The notes under the pieces: generated by a model
Told to the model about the DNA's origin: nothing
Database searches by the model: none
What the model saw: only the letters and a program-made list of their open reading frames with translations
In this document: positions 38,939 through 51,120 of the stretch, in pieces
Position numbering within the stretch: the stretch's first letter is position 1
How the letters are laid out: the number at the start of each line of letters is the position of its first letter
Assembly: GCA_022829145.1 (NCBI GenBank)
Contig: CM040741.1
Span: forward strand, 50,500,180 to 50,564,179
Origin: Albula goreensis
Taxonomy: Eukaryota > Chordata > Actinopteri > Albuliformes > Albulidae
Length of the DNA stretch: 64,000 nucleotides
Reading direction: 5' to 3'
Position numbers and translations under genes: made by a program

Positions 38939-39883
38939 ACACCTAATCACAATCAATGACTGCAACTAATCACAACTATTTAAACACCCAGCTCTGATTC
39001 TAAATACTGAGATGAACATGATGAATTGCAAGGAATTGTTCAACAATAATGTATTTTCTGTTGAATTAAAAATCAGTTTGATAAAATTATATAATATTGA
39101 ATTTATTGCATCTTTTATTATACATATTCTTGTTTGTGTCTTTCCTCACAAATATTGTCAAAATGAGATTCCCACAGTTTGATGTCTTAAGAGTGGAATA
39201 TTTCATCCTTGTGAGCTACAAAACAATAATCTCAAGGCTGTATGTATTTGGAAACGAGCTCTGAACACTTGTGAATGCAGTGGAAACACATGTTTGCATG
39301 CCATTCATCTTGTTCCTTTTGACTGCACTGCTAAGCCATTCATGTAACTCAGATTGTGCCACCTCAAGAGGACAGTAAATCAGGCACTCTTGTCTTCATC
39401 AGTTCAGAATGCATTCCCCAGCATACTGCTCAACAACTGAAGTTTGTTAAAACAGAGGTTCGGGAGGAGAATTCTAAGACAACCCCACAACCTTTCACAT
39501 CTCCCTTCTGGTCTCATACAGGTACATAAACACCATGCACTTCTTTTTGCATTGAGCTTAGCATTTCCAGCATCCCATCATCCTCCCCATCTCCACCCTC
39601 ACCCTCTCTTTTCTTTTTTCTAGAATGGCACCTAATATTAACTGTTCTCCCTGTTTCGTGGGGGGGGGATCCCACTCATTTTAAAGGAAGATTGGTTGGC
39701 TACACCCTTTCTGAATGACAGCCACACTCCTTATTCACCACACCAGGAGGCTGTTCTCTGCTGCTGTGGATCATATAAGAGCCCACGCTGGCCTTCAGGG
39801 TGATACATTTTTTTAAGGAGATGTTGATGTATTCTGGGAGGGATTATTATTTTGTGCTGCTTTGTGCATGACACTTTTCAGTC
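38939..39883. other. Non-coding, no recognised gene
   Basis: Mostly unique sequence. It includes a G run at about 39659-39668. No coding signal is visible. Confidence 0.6.
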
Positions 39884-39910
39884 ATAATAATAATAATAAT
39901 AATAATAATA

Positions 39911-39965
<55 letters not shown>
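39884..39965. repeat. Palindromic (AAT)n-(ATT)n microsatellite
   Basis: About nine ATA units are followed directly by about eighteen ATT units, so the tract is self-complementary across its centre and can fold into a hairpin. Confidence 0.95.
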
Positions 39966-39967
<2 letters not shown>

Positions 39968-42739
39968 GCAGTTGCAGCTGTCACCATTGTCTCACATACT
40001 ACACAAATCTGGATTACAACATCATTTACAAATACAAGGTGCAGTTCTCACCTGTTATACTGCTCCCCATGGCCATTTTTACCTACAACCAGTAATTCCT
40101 CATGCACAAACACATTTCAGTAGGAGAACTGTAATTTTACCCCACTGTTCTGCCCTGTGCTACTCACCATCTGCCAGCCCCCTTAGCAATCCATTTCCCC
40201 ATGTTGAGAATCAGTTCGTGTTTCCATGGATGTCTGTTATTTTAGAAAAGAGGGAAGAATGGAAATGAGAAGGGAAGGCTGGATAAAATCATCCATGTGG
40301 TTTACAACAGGGAAGTCTTTATTGCTGCGACACTCACCATCTGACGGGTAGTGAGGCAAACACTGTTAACATTGTTAAAGCACTAACATGCTCAGATAAA
40401 TTCCAGAACCTATTTGGTATTAGGCTGCCATTTTGGTATTAGTATTTGGTATAGACCATATTTAAATTAAAATCAGGTTCAGAGAAACCTAAACAAATTA
40501 AATACAAATCTTTGCTGTTCTGTTGTCTTGGACAGTTTATTATTATTATTATTTCTGCTACTGGCTTTAAAATCAACAGGGATGATCAAAATCACCTTAA
40601 CATTTTTGTTTTTAACTAACCTACTACAATTTCATGGACACTGTTGACAAAATAAATTTAATAAAAGTCAATGTATAGTGCATGAACTATAAATACAATG
40701 AACATGCAGGCATGTGCATCATAAAGATCAGACCAATCCCTAGAAAGGTTTACCTTTTTTAGAAATGTTGAGTGGTGACCAAAATAAATTTGCCTGTATG
40801 AATGTGTTCATTCAAAATTCTGTACCCACACTCTCCTGCTACAAAGTAACAATCTCACAGTATTAAGACTGATATTGAATAGTTTAGAATTACATTTTCT
40901 ACATCTATGTATGACCAAGCACTTCCCCATAATAGAAGATTTTGCAATTACCGTACATTGAAATAACCCTATGTTGTTGTTAAATATGATTTATTTGCAA
41001 CAGATGTTTGAACATATATTCTGGTGTTAAGCTGCTTTTCCACTTCCCAAGAGATTTGGCTTTCACGGTGGCTGTACCAGGTTGTTAAATGTAGCTATTT
41101 TCAAATATACCATAAACCTCCTAAACATGCCAAACCTCAGCAGTGCGTGTGTGTTTGTGAGAATTCAGTATGTCTGATATCATTGAACCAGTACCAAGTC
41201 TTGAAAGGATCTGGAATAAGTACAATTGTAAAAGAGAATCTAGATCAGTTATCAAAATATACATGACAAAATGTATTACTTTACACTGAATTATTCATGA
41301 TATTAGATGATGTCAGATAAAGAGCTATGGTCTGGGTGTGAAAGGGTAAATGTTTTGGGAATTGGAGAATGTTTATAAAACTATGAAGGAAATCTACGCA
41401 TTGAAAGTGGGATCCATCAGAATTGTTCTACAACATTAGTTCTCCTTCATACTTATAATGAGGAATTATTTTAATAATGAAACACTGTCTATTTTGTACA
41501 CGGCTCACTCACTAAACTGCATGTGTAATCACAGTAAAATTTGAAGTTGAACAAAATTTTATTGAACGCCTACACAGAGCACCCCTCCTTCGCCTCCCAC
41601 ACACCCCACCTACACCCCTCATATGAAGTGTGAAAATTATATTATTTTCTGCTTGCCAAATTAGAAAGGGACTGCCTGTCTGTTATTTCCACTTCGATGC
41701 TCATTGAAAATTAACATTTATTGGACGTCAGTGAACCTACATCAGCAGTCTAAAAAAAAGGTAAGCCTTTTCAATTTGTCAGATCATTTCATCCCAATCT
41801 GCTTGATCTTTCTGGTCAGTGGTGACTGTGCATGCGTGTGTGTTCATGTTTGTCTAATGTATATGTGGGGTGGAGGGGGGTTCAGACAACACCGTGTTTA
41901 TGATTCAGTCAATGTAAATGTTCTGTGCTTGGCCTGAGCTTTATAATTACAATACTTAGAATGAAGTGCTAGTTTATGCCATTGATAAAGGTATACTTAT
42001 CTAATTACTGAAGAAACCTGTACACGCATCTGAAGTGCCACCAGCAGTAACTCAAAATGTCTAAAGCTATTAGAAATGATTCTCTATTACACCTCCTACA
42101 GCCTGATCTATCAAGGCAGTGGTGTATTGACCACATTGATTTATTCAGAGGTTTGCAGTGTTTATGCTGGTCATGACATTATACCATGGAAACCCCAAAG
42201 GACAAGTAACATAAAGTGTTGGACCACCATGTATGACCTACAGGAATGTGGCATGGTGTACCACCTTTGTGTCTTATCCTAGACCCCTTCATTTTGAAGC
42301 CCTATTGTACCCACCAGAACTCTTCATGGTTGGAGAATTGTTGTGCTTTTATTTTTTATTTTTTTGTTAATACCTGTACTTGTTACATTTTAAGTACTAT
42401 TACAGTCTTTTTTTCCATTTTCCATTTTACAGGTATAGCAAAGAAATGCATCCCTATTCATAGACATGTTGTTCCTTCACAAACTCTTTCCTATCTGTTC
42501 ACATTCAATTAGCCAAGACACTGGAATACTTCTGTAACACAGTAAAGAAGGTCAGTTTGACCAAGGGCAGTGTTCTGTGTTCATCCATACTGCCATATTT
42601 ATTGGTTTCATAATTGTTATATTGCATAGTGTCAAACCATGAGCCTTTCTCTCCCTGAGCTTACTCCTCATTTCCAAGGAAACTGTACCGGTGAGTATTC
42701 AAAGCTAGAAATGTGTTATAAGATATGTAAGAAAGGATG
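39966..42739. other. Non-coding, no recognised gene
   Basis: AT-rich unique sequence with a (TTA)6 run at about 40537-40554. The several 70-98-codon frames have no recognisable motif. Confidence 0.6.
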
Positions 42740-43070
42740 CACTGGTGGGAATGTGCTAGCCAATTAATATTACAACATTTGAGACCAAATTACAGAACAG
42801 GAACATTAATGCTAGCAGGCGTGTGTGATTATAGGGAAACCAGTCAACACTCTATTCCTCTGAGAATGCAGCTGCAGGGTTTAAAATTCACGTTTTATTT
42901 TTCTACGTTGTCCTGTTCTGCTTTTCCGTGTCTCCTCTGCGGCTCTCACCTGTTAATGGAATGCATGCACACTTATACAGTATTTATTCAAGGCCTGCAG
43001 TTTCACTTCAGGGAGTCAAGTGTTCATTTCCACAGTCTTTCCTGTTATCATTTGCAAGGTGATTAAATGC
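42740..43070. promoter_or_regulatory. Candidate conserved regulatory stretch
   Basis: Repeat-free and GC-balanced, with 'tagccaattaatatt', 'cattaatgctagcaggcg', 'cacctgttaatggaatgc' (E-box CACCTG) and 'cagtatttattcaagg'. The call is by composition only. Confidence 0.28.
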
Positions 43071-44183
43071 TGAGTTTCAGTTTCTTCTGAACTGATAATG
43101 AATAATAGTTCCAAGTAAATTAGTCATAGTGTTGTTTTTCTCTTGATTGAAATGAATTAAATAAATCACACAAAATGACAGAATGAGCTTATACACTTTT
43201 AAACTAAGGTTTTAGAATCACTTGTGAGGAAACATGCAGTTCTAGGCAATTGTATGTAAGTCTGCATGCTTTTTGAAGCTTTAGAGTTGAACCTAAGGAG
43301 AGAATCTTCACCCTCCAAAGAAAAGGGATCATGGGGATCAGTAAGAAACAAAGAAAGTTTTACTGCAGCATCGGCTGCACAAAGGGAGTCATGGGTGGTG
43401 AAACTGACTGGCTAAAAACAGCTTCCCAGGTTGAAATGGGAACTGCATTTCTAATGAGGCTGCTATTGTTGGCAGTGTTGTGAGGTTAAGAGAAAATAAG
43501 CATACGATTTAACTGTTCTCACTGTAACACACAACACATAGATCCTGAAAAACAAATTTTCTATGAGTAAATGAGGAATTCTGAATCAGTTTGTTTCTTT
43601 TTTTGCCCTCAGAGATTACTTGGAGGCAACACTTCTGAATGAAAGCTGCATCTCCTTTCTTACAGAGAGTCTTATTATACTGACGAAATAGTTGTTATTT
43701 TTTTGGAAGTATAAAACAACTGTGTGTGCTTTATTTTTGTCCCTAGAAAGCATTCTAATCATGCACTTATTTAATCAAAAGAAGCCCGGAACTGGCCTCC
43801 AGGCTGATACTGATATGTTCAAAGTTTGTAAGAGTAACAGGAGGAATACTCAAACAGGCATTTGTGTGTGTGCATGTGTGTGTGTGGGTAATGTTGATAC
43901 AGAAGGTTATGATACACAAACAAGCATTTTGGGTAATATTGCTTTGTAATGTTGCCAGCAATGAGCAATGGTATGAGACACTGGGCAAAGGAAAAGGATG
44001 AGCAACTTACATTATGCACCGTGAAAAATTGATATGTCAAAAGAAATATTCTCCTCTCCTACTTCTTCTCTCCTACTCCTACAGCTCATTAATCTCAGGT
44101 AAGATGCAACATCTATATTTAACAGATGAAATGAAATAACTGTGTTCTGCACTTGATTGACACAATCCAATGACCACCAACTT
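43071..44183. other. Non-coding, no recognised gene
   Basis: AT-rich unique sequence with a TG-rich patch at 43863-43890. Nothing else is supported. Confidence 0.6.
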
Positions 44184-44232
44184 CTAAAGTTTAAGTGTCT
44201 GAACTGAACCCAGTCAGACACTTAAACTTTAG
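44184..44232. repeat. Perfect 19-bp inverted repeat (hairpin)
   Basis: CTAAAGTTTAAGTGTCTGA (44184-44202) is the exact reverse complement of 44214-44232, with an 11-base spacer. Homology stops abruptly on both outer sides. The stem is as long as a microRNA duplex, but the total hairpin (about 49 bases) is shorter than a usual precursor. A recent palindromic duplication is the simplest explanation. Confidence 0.7.
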
Positions 44233-44749
44233 CAGCAAAATTCATAAACTTTATCCTTATTCACGGACGCTAGATATGAAAAATGGCATTTGTGTAGCCA
44301 TATCTAGCCAATGCATAGTACCGATTAATAACAAAATAACAAGCAATGGTTTGTTATTGGTTTTGTAAATGCAAACAAAATATGTGGAGACATCTGAGCT
44401 ATGATACTGCTGAAAGTTTACTGAACCCTGTTACTACAAACAGGTTAGTTAGGTCTTAACAGAGCTCATTTTGCCAAAGTTAACATTTAAATGTTTGGAT
44501 TCTGTTAAACTGGACACACTGAAAACTGGACTGCCAAGAAACAAGTGGAAGCTCTGACAAGTTTATTGTTCTCAAGGCAGATTGCATTTTTTCTTTCTTT
44601 GATTTAGCTGCCACCGTGTTTTTCAATAATATTAAGCCTAGAGGTCACATGATCAGTGTCTGGAACTAAGATAGCAATATTGCCCAAAAAGGTGCCTCAT
44701 GTATCCTCACCTTAATGACTCCTTCAACATCTGGTGCACAGTAGGTATG

Positions 44750-44830
44750 AAAATCCATGTTGGTGATGCTAGAAATTCAAACCTGTGAGTCTGGCTGCCT
44801 AAAACACTGGGCCACTAGCTTTACTCCTCA
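44750..44830 (-). repeat. tRNA-like SINE head
   Basis: On the minus strand an A-box-like TGGCCCAGTGT (44804-44814) precedes a B-box-like GGTTTGAATTT (44773-44783) by 31 bases start to start. This is the spacing of a tRNA promoter. The sequence between cannot fold into a full cloverleaf as read, so this is a tRNA-derived SINE relic and not a tRNA gene. Its downstream body probably extends left towards 44690. Confidence 0.45.
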
Positions 44831-45380
44831 TAGCTCCTGCTGAATTTACCTGAGCGAGAGAGAATTGAGAAAGAGCATCTTTGTTAAAAGTTATCAAAGC
44901 CATTTATCTCCATTATCCAAAAAGCTCTGAAATCAAGGACCCGCTACTAATTTCATGCTCCAACGGCATTCTAAAACCATTTCTGCCATGAAGCGCTTGT
45001 GAGTAAGTAATCTCCTCCTGGCTGATACATCCTCTCCTGTCCTGGCCTTTTATGGTTTGATGTGTGTCTTTGTTTTGAGCTGTGTGACAATATTTATTTC
45101 TCACCTTCGGATGAGCAAGCTGTTCCTGTGAACTCCTATTTCCACGATGGCATCCATGAGTGGGAGATAAGATGATACAGTGACATAAACTCTGAGGTGA
45201 AAGGAAGGGTGAGTTCCTGTAAAATATAAGTTGATAGAAATCATACACTATCTAAATTGCATTATCATTTAATCTAAATGTTTTTGCAGTAAGCATTAAA
45301 CAGTGAAAAATACCTTATTATGCTGAATAATGAGGAGGAATAAATAGGATCCTACAACATGCAAAGAAAAAATATTAATT

Positions 45381-45415
45381 TTGATTGGCATTCCTGGATT
45401 TGATTGGCATTCCTG
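45381..45415 (+). repeat. 19-bp tandem duplication
   Basis: TTGATTGGCATTCCTG occurs twice, 19 bases apart start to start. Each copy holds an ATTGG (inverted CCAAT) core. Confidence 0.75.
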
Positions 45416-45429
45416 TAGACTGTAAGCAA

Positions 45430-45800
45430 ACATTTTGTCCATAAAATAAAGGCAGGTGAATGGTAATAGCAGACCGTTAAAAAGTACAAGCTTGTTTCAC
45501 GCTCTGCTACCATTCCAATTAAAACAGCTTAATCTCGAGAGATGGGCAATGTGATCTCAGCACATGTGTGGAGAATGATGATAATGGGTCATAAATAATG
45601 CCTCCTAATTCAGAGCTTTAATGGTTTCCCATTCAGTTCCCCCACTTTCAGCGCAGCAGTGCTCTCCATTAGAGCTCATTATAAGCCCGAGGGTGCATTC
45701 AGAATGACTTCTATGGAACAAAATACAGTGACATTCTTTCCCCATTTTTCTCAATTTTTCCACATCTCTGAAATTAATGAAAAAGGGTGGAAGAATAACA
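45430..45800. promoter_or_regulatory. Candidate conserved regulatory stretch
   Basis: Repeat-free sequence with 'ccattccaattaaaac', 'gcttaatctcgagag', 'gtcataaataatgcctcc', 'gctttaatggtttccc' and 'ctccattagagctcattataagc'. It is denser in homeodomain-like cores and less AT-rich than its flanks. Confidence 0.3.
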
Positions 45801-46799
45801 AATGTGTATGTAAATGTGTTACTGATATATAGGAACAGCACAAATCACGTGGTTAGATTGGATACAAGTAACAAAGCTTTGCTGAGATCTAAAGACTTGC
45901 AAGGGATTTGTTTAAATTCTATATCATCCACATGCTGGCTGGCATCATCTTCTAGTTTTAGCCCCTCTCCTCTGTCAAAGACAAGTGGAGAATGCTTAAA
46001 ATTGTGGGTTGGTCAGTTTTTAAAGATGGCACAGGGAAAGTATTTAGCTGGTATATAGATGAATGAAGTATGTAGTTCCATGCTGGTACTTTACCCAAGT
46101 GCTGTGCTGCTTTGTCTCTTTATTAATATTTGCAGTAAACTGCAGTAGATATGACTCACTTAGGCCACAGTCACTAACTTCTCCTTCAGTGAAACCCCCA
46201 TGAATATCAGTCTTTTCTCACAACTGTAGATTTTTGTATGGAGACTGTGTAGAAGAATGTACTGAGAGATGTAGAAATTCTTTATATGGCTTTTAAGAGT
46301 ATCAATGGCCCTTTTCTAGGCATTCAGTGCAAATTGAAATGCATTTTTTTTTCTTTCAGCTTATCTTTGCCATCAGCAGGGCTTTTAAACATTCTACACA
46401 CCATCATCCATCCCTCTCTGCTCCCAAAAACCCAAAGTGAAGCAATCTTTTGGGAAAATTTGCAGAGCAATGTCATTTTCTTCACAATCTATGAAAAACA
46501 CAACCTTGGGTACAAATTGGTAATGAGATTAAACATATTCAAAGACCCTGGAACACATTTTACAGACTAAATTAATCGATTAAGCAATCCAGTTTTATTT
46601 GGAGTAATATCTCTCCTAATGGTAGAGCCACAATGAGTGTTATTGCAGCAAACAACACAAAGAGGTTGTCATGAGAAAACAGACATATTACCTTTTGCCA
46701 TTTTAAGTTTTTTTTATTTTTTATTCAATTTAAAAGAATATAAACAGAGAGTCTTGTGTGATGAAATACTTATATCACAATTACATTCTTCTGTGATTT
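45801..46799. other. Non-coding, no recognised gene
   Basis: Open frames at 45777-46058 and 46286-46570 (about 94 codons each) have no recognisable domain or splice sites. No repeats are evident. Confidence 0.6.
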
Positions 46800-47060
46800 A
46801 TTGCTAGAAAGATTAAGGCTCCTCCACTTCAATAAGACCAATAGTCGCCTGGCCAGCTGTGTTGCTGAATATTTATGATATTTCTACTAAAATATTTATT
46901 ATAATTCCCATTTTCAAATGACAATATGCACAATTAAGACTTTTACCAAGTACATTGTACTTTTAAAATGGTGAGCCTTCCACTGACTCCCACTCATTGT
47001 TCTTATGAAATGAACTGTCTTTTTAAAGCAGAGCAGGCAGTCCATAGTCCTTTGTAGTTT
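46800..47060. promoter_or_regulatory. Candidate conserved regulatory stretch
   Basis: Repeat-free sequence with 'cttcaataagaccaatagtcgc', 'gaatatttatgatatttc' and 'gcacaattaagac', ending in a T run at about 47060. The call is by composition only. Confidence 0.25.
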
Positions 47061-48559
47061 TTTTTTTTCAGTTTATCCTAGACAGAAGAGAAGATGAATG
47101 AGGGAGGGGGGTCAATGAGCAGGAGGGTGCTAGGAGGGAGTTAGGAATTAAATCCCAACCACACAGGCATCAGAATGTGGAAGATGAACACCTGCATCCC
47201 AATGGAATGAACAGCACAGTCCCACCCAACTCTTAGCTGGCTAAGCCATATTTGTCAATGGGGACCACTACTCTGATACAGGAAAAATAGATCTTGGTCA
47301 AAAGAGAGCAAGAGGTGAAAAATAAAGGTCACTCTCCACAGCAAGGTAGTATATTTTTTAATTAAGTTCCAAAAGGTTAATTATATTGCAAAAAAAGTTT
47401 ATTAGATTGAACATTAGGTGGTGATCACAATGAAGGGACTGTTATAGACAGTGCCCAACAGAGTGAATTAACAAAGACTAATGCTATGCTTCATTCAATG
47501 CAGCATGAAACAGAATATAAAAAGAAGACCATGATAAGACAGCAGGCCAACAGCAAATTGCCTACAGACAGAAAGAGACATACACAGTATCTGAGAGCTT
47601 GTTTTTGTGTAAAACATGACCTGGTGAAACACGGTACAATTAGTATTACTCTAACTATTATCAAAAAGCACAACAAACACCGCCTGTATGACCTGGACTC
47701 TATGTGAGTGCAGACCCCCGACCTCTGCTGGATCTGAGTCTGGGTTTGACATCAGAAGATTTCTTTCATCTCCGCCAAATAGACTTCATACAACTCCCAC
47801 AAGACCTAGCAAACTAAACTTCAATATGTTGGAATATGCCTTGAATAATTTTCCATACAAATGTGTCTCTGAATGTAATTAAAATACAACTCTCAGACGG
47901 AATGGGGCATTAGTACTCTGAGTGTGAAATCTGCAAGGATATTCACTCTTCCTTTGTGTTGCATGGTTTCCTTCACAGAACTGAGACACCTCCTCTTTGA
48001 AATTGTTTTCACGTGCTTTTTATTAATAACATGTATTCATATTTTATTAATTAACATTTTAACTCTACTGTTGTGTCATTTGACCTCTTATGGTAAAAAT
48101 TAAAGCTGATGCAAAATCATTAGACATCTGACAAAAAAGAAATTCATATTTTCCCCCAGTTGAAACTCTTCAATAAAGTATGCATTTTCCTTATGAGTGG
48201 GCTCATAATAAGACTACTTAGCAGGTGCACAGTGCAATATCCAGCACATAATGTATTTATGTGTTTTGATGTTTAATGTACTTCATTATTAAGTGAAGTA
48301 CTTCTCTGGGTAAAAGACAGGAGTAGTGCTCAGTGCTGTGTCACACAGCTTCACCACACATTACTGTGAGATCACATGAAATGAAAACACATTTTAATCC
48401 ACAACCAGTAAACCAGTCCCAAATGTATCAATATTTCCACTCTGCTAACTTTGTGCAGCAAATTATGACATGGAAGCAGAACAAGAGCAGTAATTCAAAC
48501 AAAGTAGCCATTAGTCTCTTCAGCAGTGTTCTCTTGTAAAACAGAAAAGCCAATTGTGT
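47061..48559. other. Non-coding, no recognised gene
   Basis: AT-rich unique sequence. Frames at 47486-47882 have no recognisable motif. Confidence 0.6.
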
Positions 48560-48720
48560 TGTGCAGAATTTTGAAACGTACCCACACAGCCTTGGACATG
48601 CTGTTCCTCCATGTTGAGCTCTGTGCTCAATGAACCTCCTACCTCCCCTATGGTGACAATTGAACCCACATGCTGATAATGCCACTCAGCCACCTTCCAA
48701 AGGCCCCCCACACACCCCAA
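48560..48720 (-). repeat. tRNA-like SINE head
   Basis: On the minus strand a perfect A-box TGGCTGAGTGG (48682-48692) is followed by GGGTTCAATTG (B-box-like). The A-to-B distance is short (about 26 bases), so the tRNA-like part is deleted or degenerate and no cloverleaf forms. The likely origin is a tRNA-derived SINE. Confidence 0.45.
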
Positions 48721-48889
48721 AATTTCAAATCATGATTTTCACCAGACAAATGACAAAGAGCTGCAGGTGTGAGAACCATGGGTTCACCCACTCTTTACAT
48801 CACCCTTCAAAAATCGGCATGGGACTGCACACCCCCTAAAACCAGCTGCTCTTTTTTAAGTCAATGGGGAGATTGATTACCAGATGTGC

Positions 48890-49110
48890 TAACTATCCAT
48901 TATGGTTCAAAAGGCTGTGGAGCTTTATTAAGGCTCCAACCCTCGCAGAGAGCTTTCAGAGGGCACTTTTCAATCTAGCTGTCTCTGTAATTTAATCTCA
49001 TTATGAATTTGGCTATCACTAAAATAATAAAAAAAAGAATTTATTGACAGACATTGTGGAGGTCCTGCCTTACATTAAATAATACTGGTGTCTTTGTAAT
49101 TAAATTTCTC
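48890..49110. promoter_or_regulatory. Candidate conserved regulatory stretch
   Basis: Repeat-poor sequence with 'gtaatttaatctcattatg', 'tttggctatcac', 'tttattgacagac' (TGACAG-type core) and 'gtaattaaatttctcc'. The call is by composition only. Confidence 0.28.
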
Positions 49111-49779
49111 CATGAGTTGGTACAGTGTAAAGTGAAAAGAGTTGTACAGTAGTTAGTAAAACCCTGTGGCTGATTTGACTTGTATAACAGTTATTTTACA
49201 CATTATGTAAGCATGCATTCTAGCATCTCTATAGACAGCAACTGGTGCACTGACAAAACTTTCCTGCTAAAACTTGCACTGAAGAATTTCTGTTCCACAC
49301 ATACAAGAAGTAGACATAAACAGACTATTTTGACAGTTTGGGTCAAAGGGTGTACCAAACCAAGGAAGTCGCATTCTGAACTAAATATCCTGTGCTGAAT
49401 GGTTTGGAACAAATGCACATGCCATTATACCCCTAATATTTATTTTCCAAGCTAACTGATCGGGGATACTCCTCTATGAGGGAGGATGGCCAACTTCGGG
49501 TTTAGAAGTTACCAATGAGATACATAATTTGGGTATCATTGTGATGGCGTGATTACTCTCTCCCATTGACAAATACTATATTTGAATTAATATTTTCACT
49601 GATAACTTACAGCATGTTAACACATATTTGCATTGGAAAATAATGCAAATGAATGAATACTTTCAAATGTAACTTATTTTATCAGTGTATTTGTATCAAA
49701 CAGAATACAAATATGCTCAGTGATAAGTAGCATGGGCTGAAGGATGTCCTCAGAACAACTCTAATGTCCACTGAGAGCC
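49111..49779. other. Non-coding, no recognised gene
   Basis: Mostly AT-rich unique sequence with no supported feature. Confidence 0.6.
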
Positions 49780-50440
49780 TCAGCGCAGCGTGGTGGAACA
49801 GATTTAGGTCCTGCTGAAACAGCTCTATCAAAATAAATTGAGTTACTCAAAAAGCTTGCTCGCTCACTCATTCCCTCTCTCACTCTCTCCCTCCCTCGCT
49901 CGCTCACTCACTCTCTCGCTCTGTCTCGTCTCCTCCTTTTTGTTAATCACCTTTGTTTTCCGGCTGGCCTTTAAATCACAATGAACAGAGCAGGAGATCT
50001 CTCAGTGTTTCAGTGCACCCTGTCAAATGGGCATTTCCCAGTGGGGATTAATGTGCTTGTAGGCCCACGCTTGGCAGCCGCCCACTCATTTCCTCAACTT
50101 TTATTAGCTTGTTTTTGTGTGTGTATGTGTTTGCGTTTTTTTTTTTTTCTGGCGATGAAAAATGGGATTCAGGCCCTCTTTACCATAGAAGCAGTGTTGA
50201 TTATGGTGACAGGGGAGTGTGCCCCCTTCACCCTCACCTCTCCCCCTCCTTACATCCTGTTTTCAGCACTTTCAAGAAATCAATACTGTTGCTCAAATAT
50301 TAATCAAGCAGAGAAACCTGTTGCTCTCCTGAAAGCTACAAAAGCTTTCTGCTCAGTTGAAATCCTGACAGAGAGATGGACACAGGTCATCCCACTCTCA
50401 GGTGATTTAACTGCCAATAAGTCTTTTCTCTGCTCTTTTT
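49780..50440. promoter_or_regulatory. Candidate conserved regulatory stretch with CT-rich tract
   Basis: A CT-rich tract of CTCG/CTCA/CTCC units (about 49855-49938) is followed by repeat-free, GC-balanced sequence ('ttgttaatcacctttg', 'ggggattaatgtgc', 'aacttttattagc'). The 153-codon frame at 49981-50442 has no recognisable domain and contains a low-complexity cysteine/phenylalanine patch from a TG/T run, so I do not call it a gene. Confidence 0.3.
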
Positions 50441-50769
50441 AGCTCAGTTAATACAAATGAGGGGTCTTTGCACCTCTCTTTGGTTAGCTGTTATGCTGCC
50501 TGGCTTCCCATATGAGAGAGGCACCTGAATGCATCAGATGAGTGCACATGCTCCAGCTGTATGGATGCCTGTAGTGCATGCAGGAAGCACAACAATGCCA
50601 CAAGACTACAGGAGAACTCACGACTGCAAGTTGGAAGGAAAAGATAATGTTAATGTACTCAGGGGCAATTATCCTCACAAAAGCCTAAAATCACAGCAGG
50701 GAAGGTATTTTTCAGTTTAAAACTGAGCAAAACAATGCAATTAAATCATCTGATGTCAAAGCATATGGT

Positions 50770-51120
50770 AATTTATGGTAATATTTTGACAGGGTCCCTG
50801 TCTCAGTTGAAGCATGATCTTTCCATCTGGTTGGAAGTGTATACTTTTTGCTTGTGTCTTAAGTGAGTATTTCCCGTCCAGGCTGAGGCAGGAACCTCCT
50901 GTCCCACCAGACACGGTTCCCTAAATGTAGGAGCAGCGGAGCCCTATAAGGGGTTCATTGATGGGTAATAGGACAGGAAAACAGAGACAGCTCTACCTGC
51001 TAATATGCAGCAGGAGCAAGCCCTGCTCTACCTTTTATATTTTATCCACTGACAGCATTGGGAGCACTGTGCCTTAAATAAGGGTCTGGCTTCAGCCACG
51101 GTGGGACCATACACGACCAC
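50770..51120. promoter_or_regulatory. Candidate conserved regulatory stretch
   Basis: GC-balanced and repeat-free, with 'gtcccaccagacacggttccc', 'ttgatgggtaatagg' and 'ctgctaatatgcagcagg' (a short palindrome). The call is by composition only. Confidence 0.25.

Noticed and set aside
39862-40095. Asn/Tyr-repeat open frame
   Set aside because: It is a translation of the AAT/ATT microsatellite.
44184-44232. microRNA gene
   Set aside because: The stem is perfect and the hairpin is only about 49 bases, whereas typical precursors are longer with imperfect stems. I recognise no known mature sequence, so it is kept only as a hairpin finding.
48661-48692. Functional tRNA gene on the minus strand
   Set aside because: The A-to-B box spacing is too short, and acceptor and anticodon stems do not form. 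A SINE relic explains it better.
49981-50442. 153-codon plus-strand open frame as a gene
   Set aside because: It includes a low-complexity stretch produced by TG and T runs, and no family resemblance is visible.
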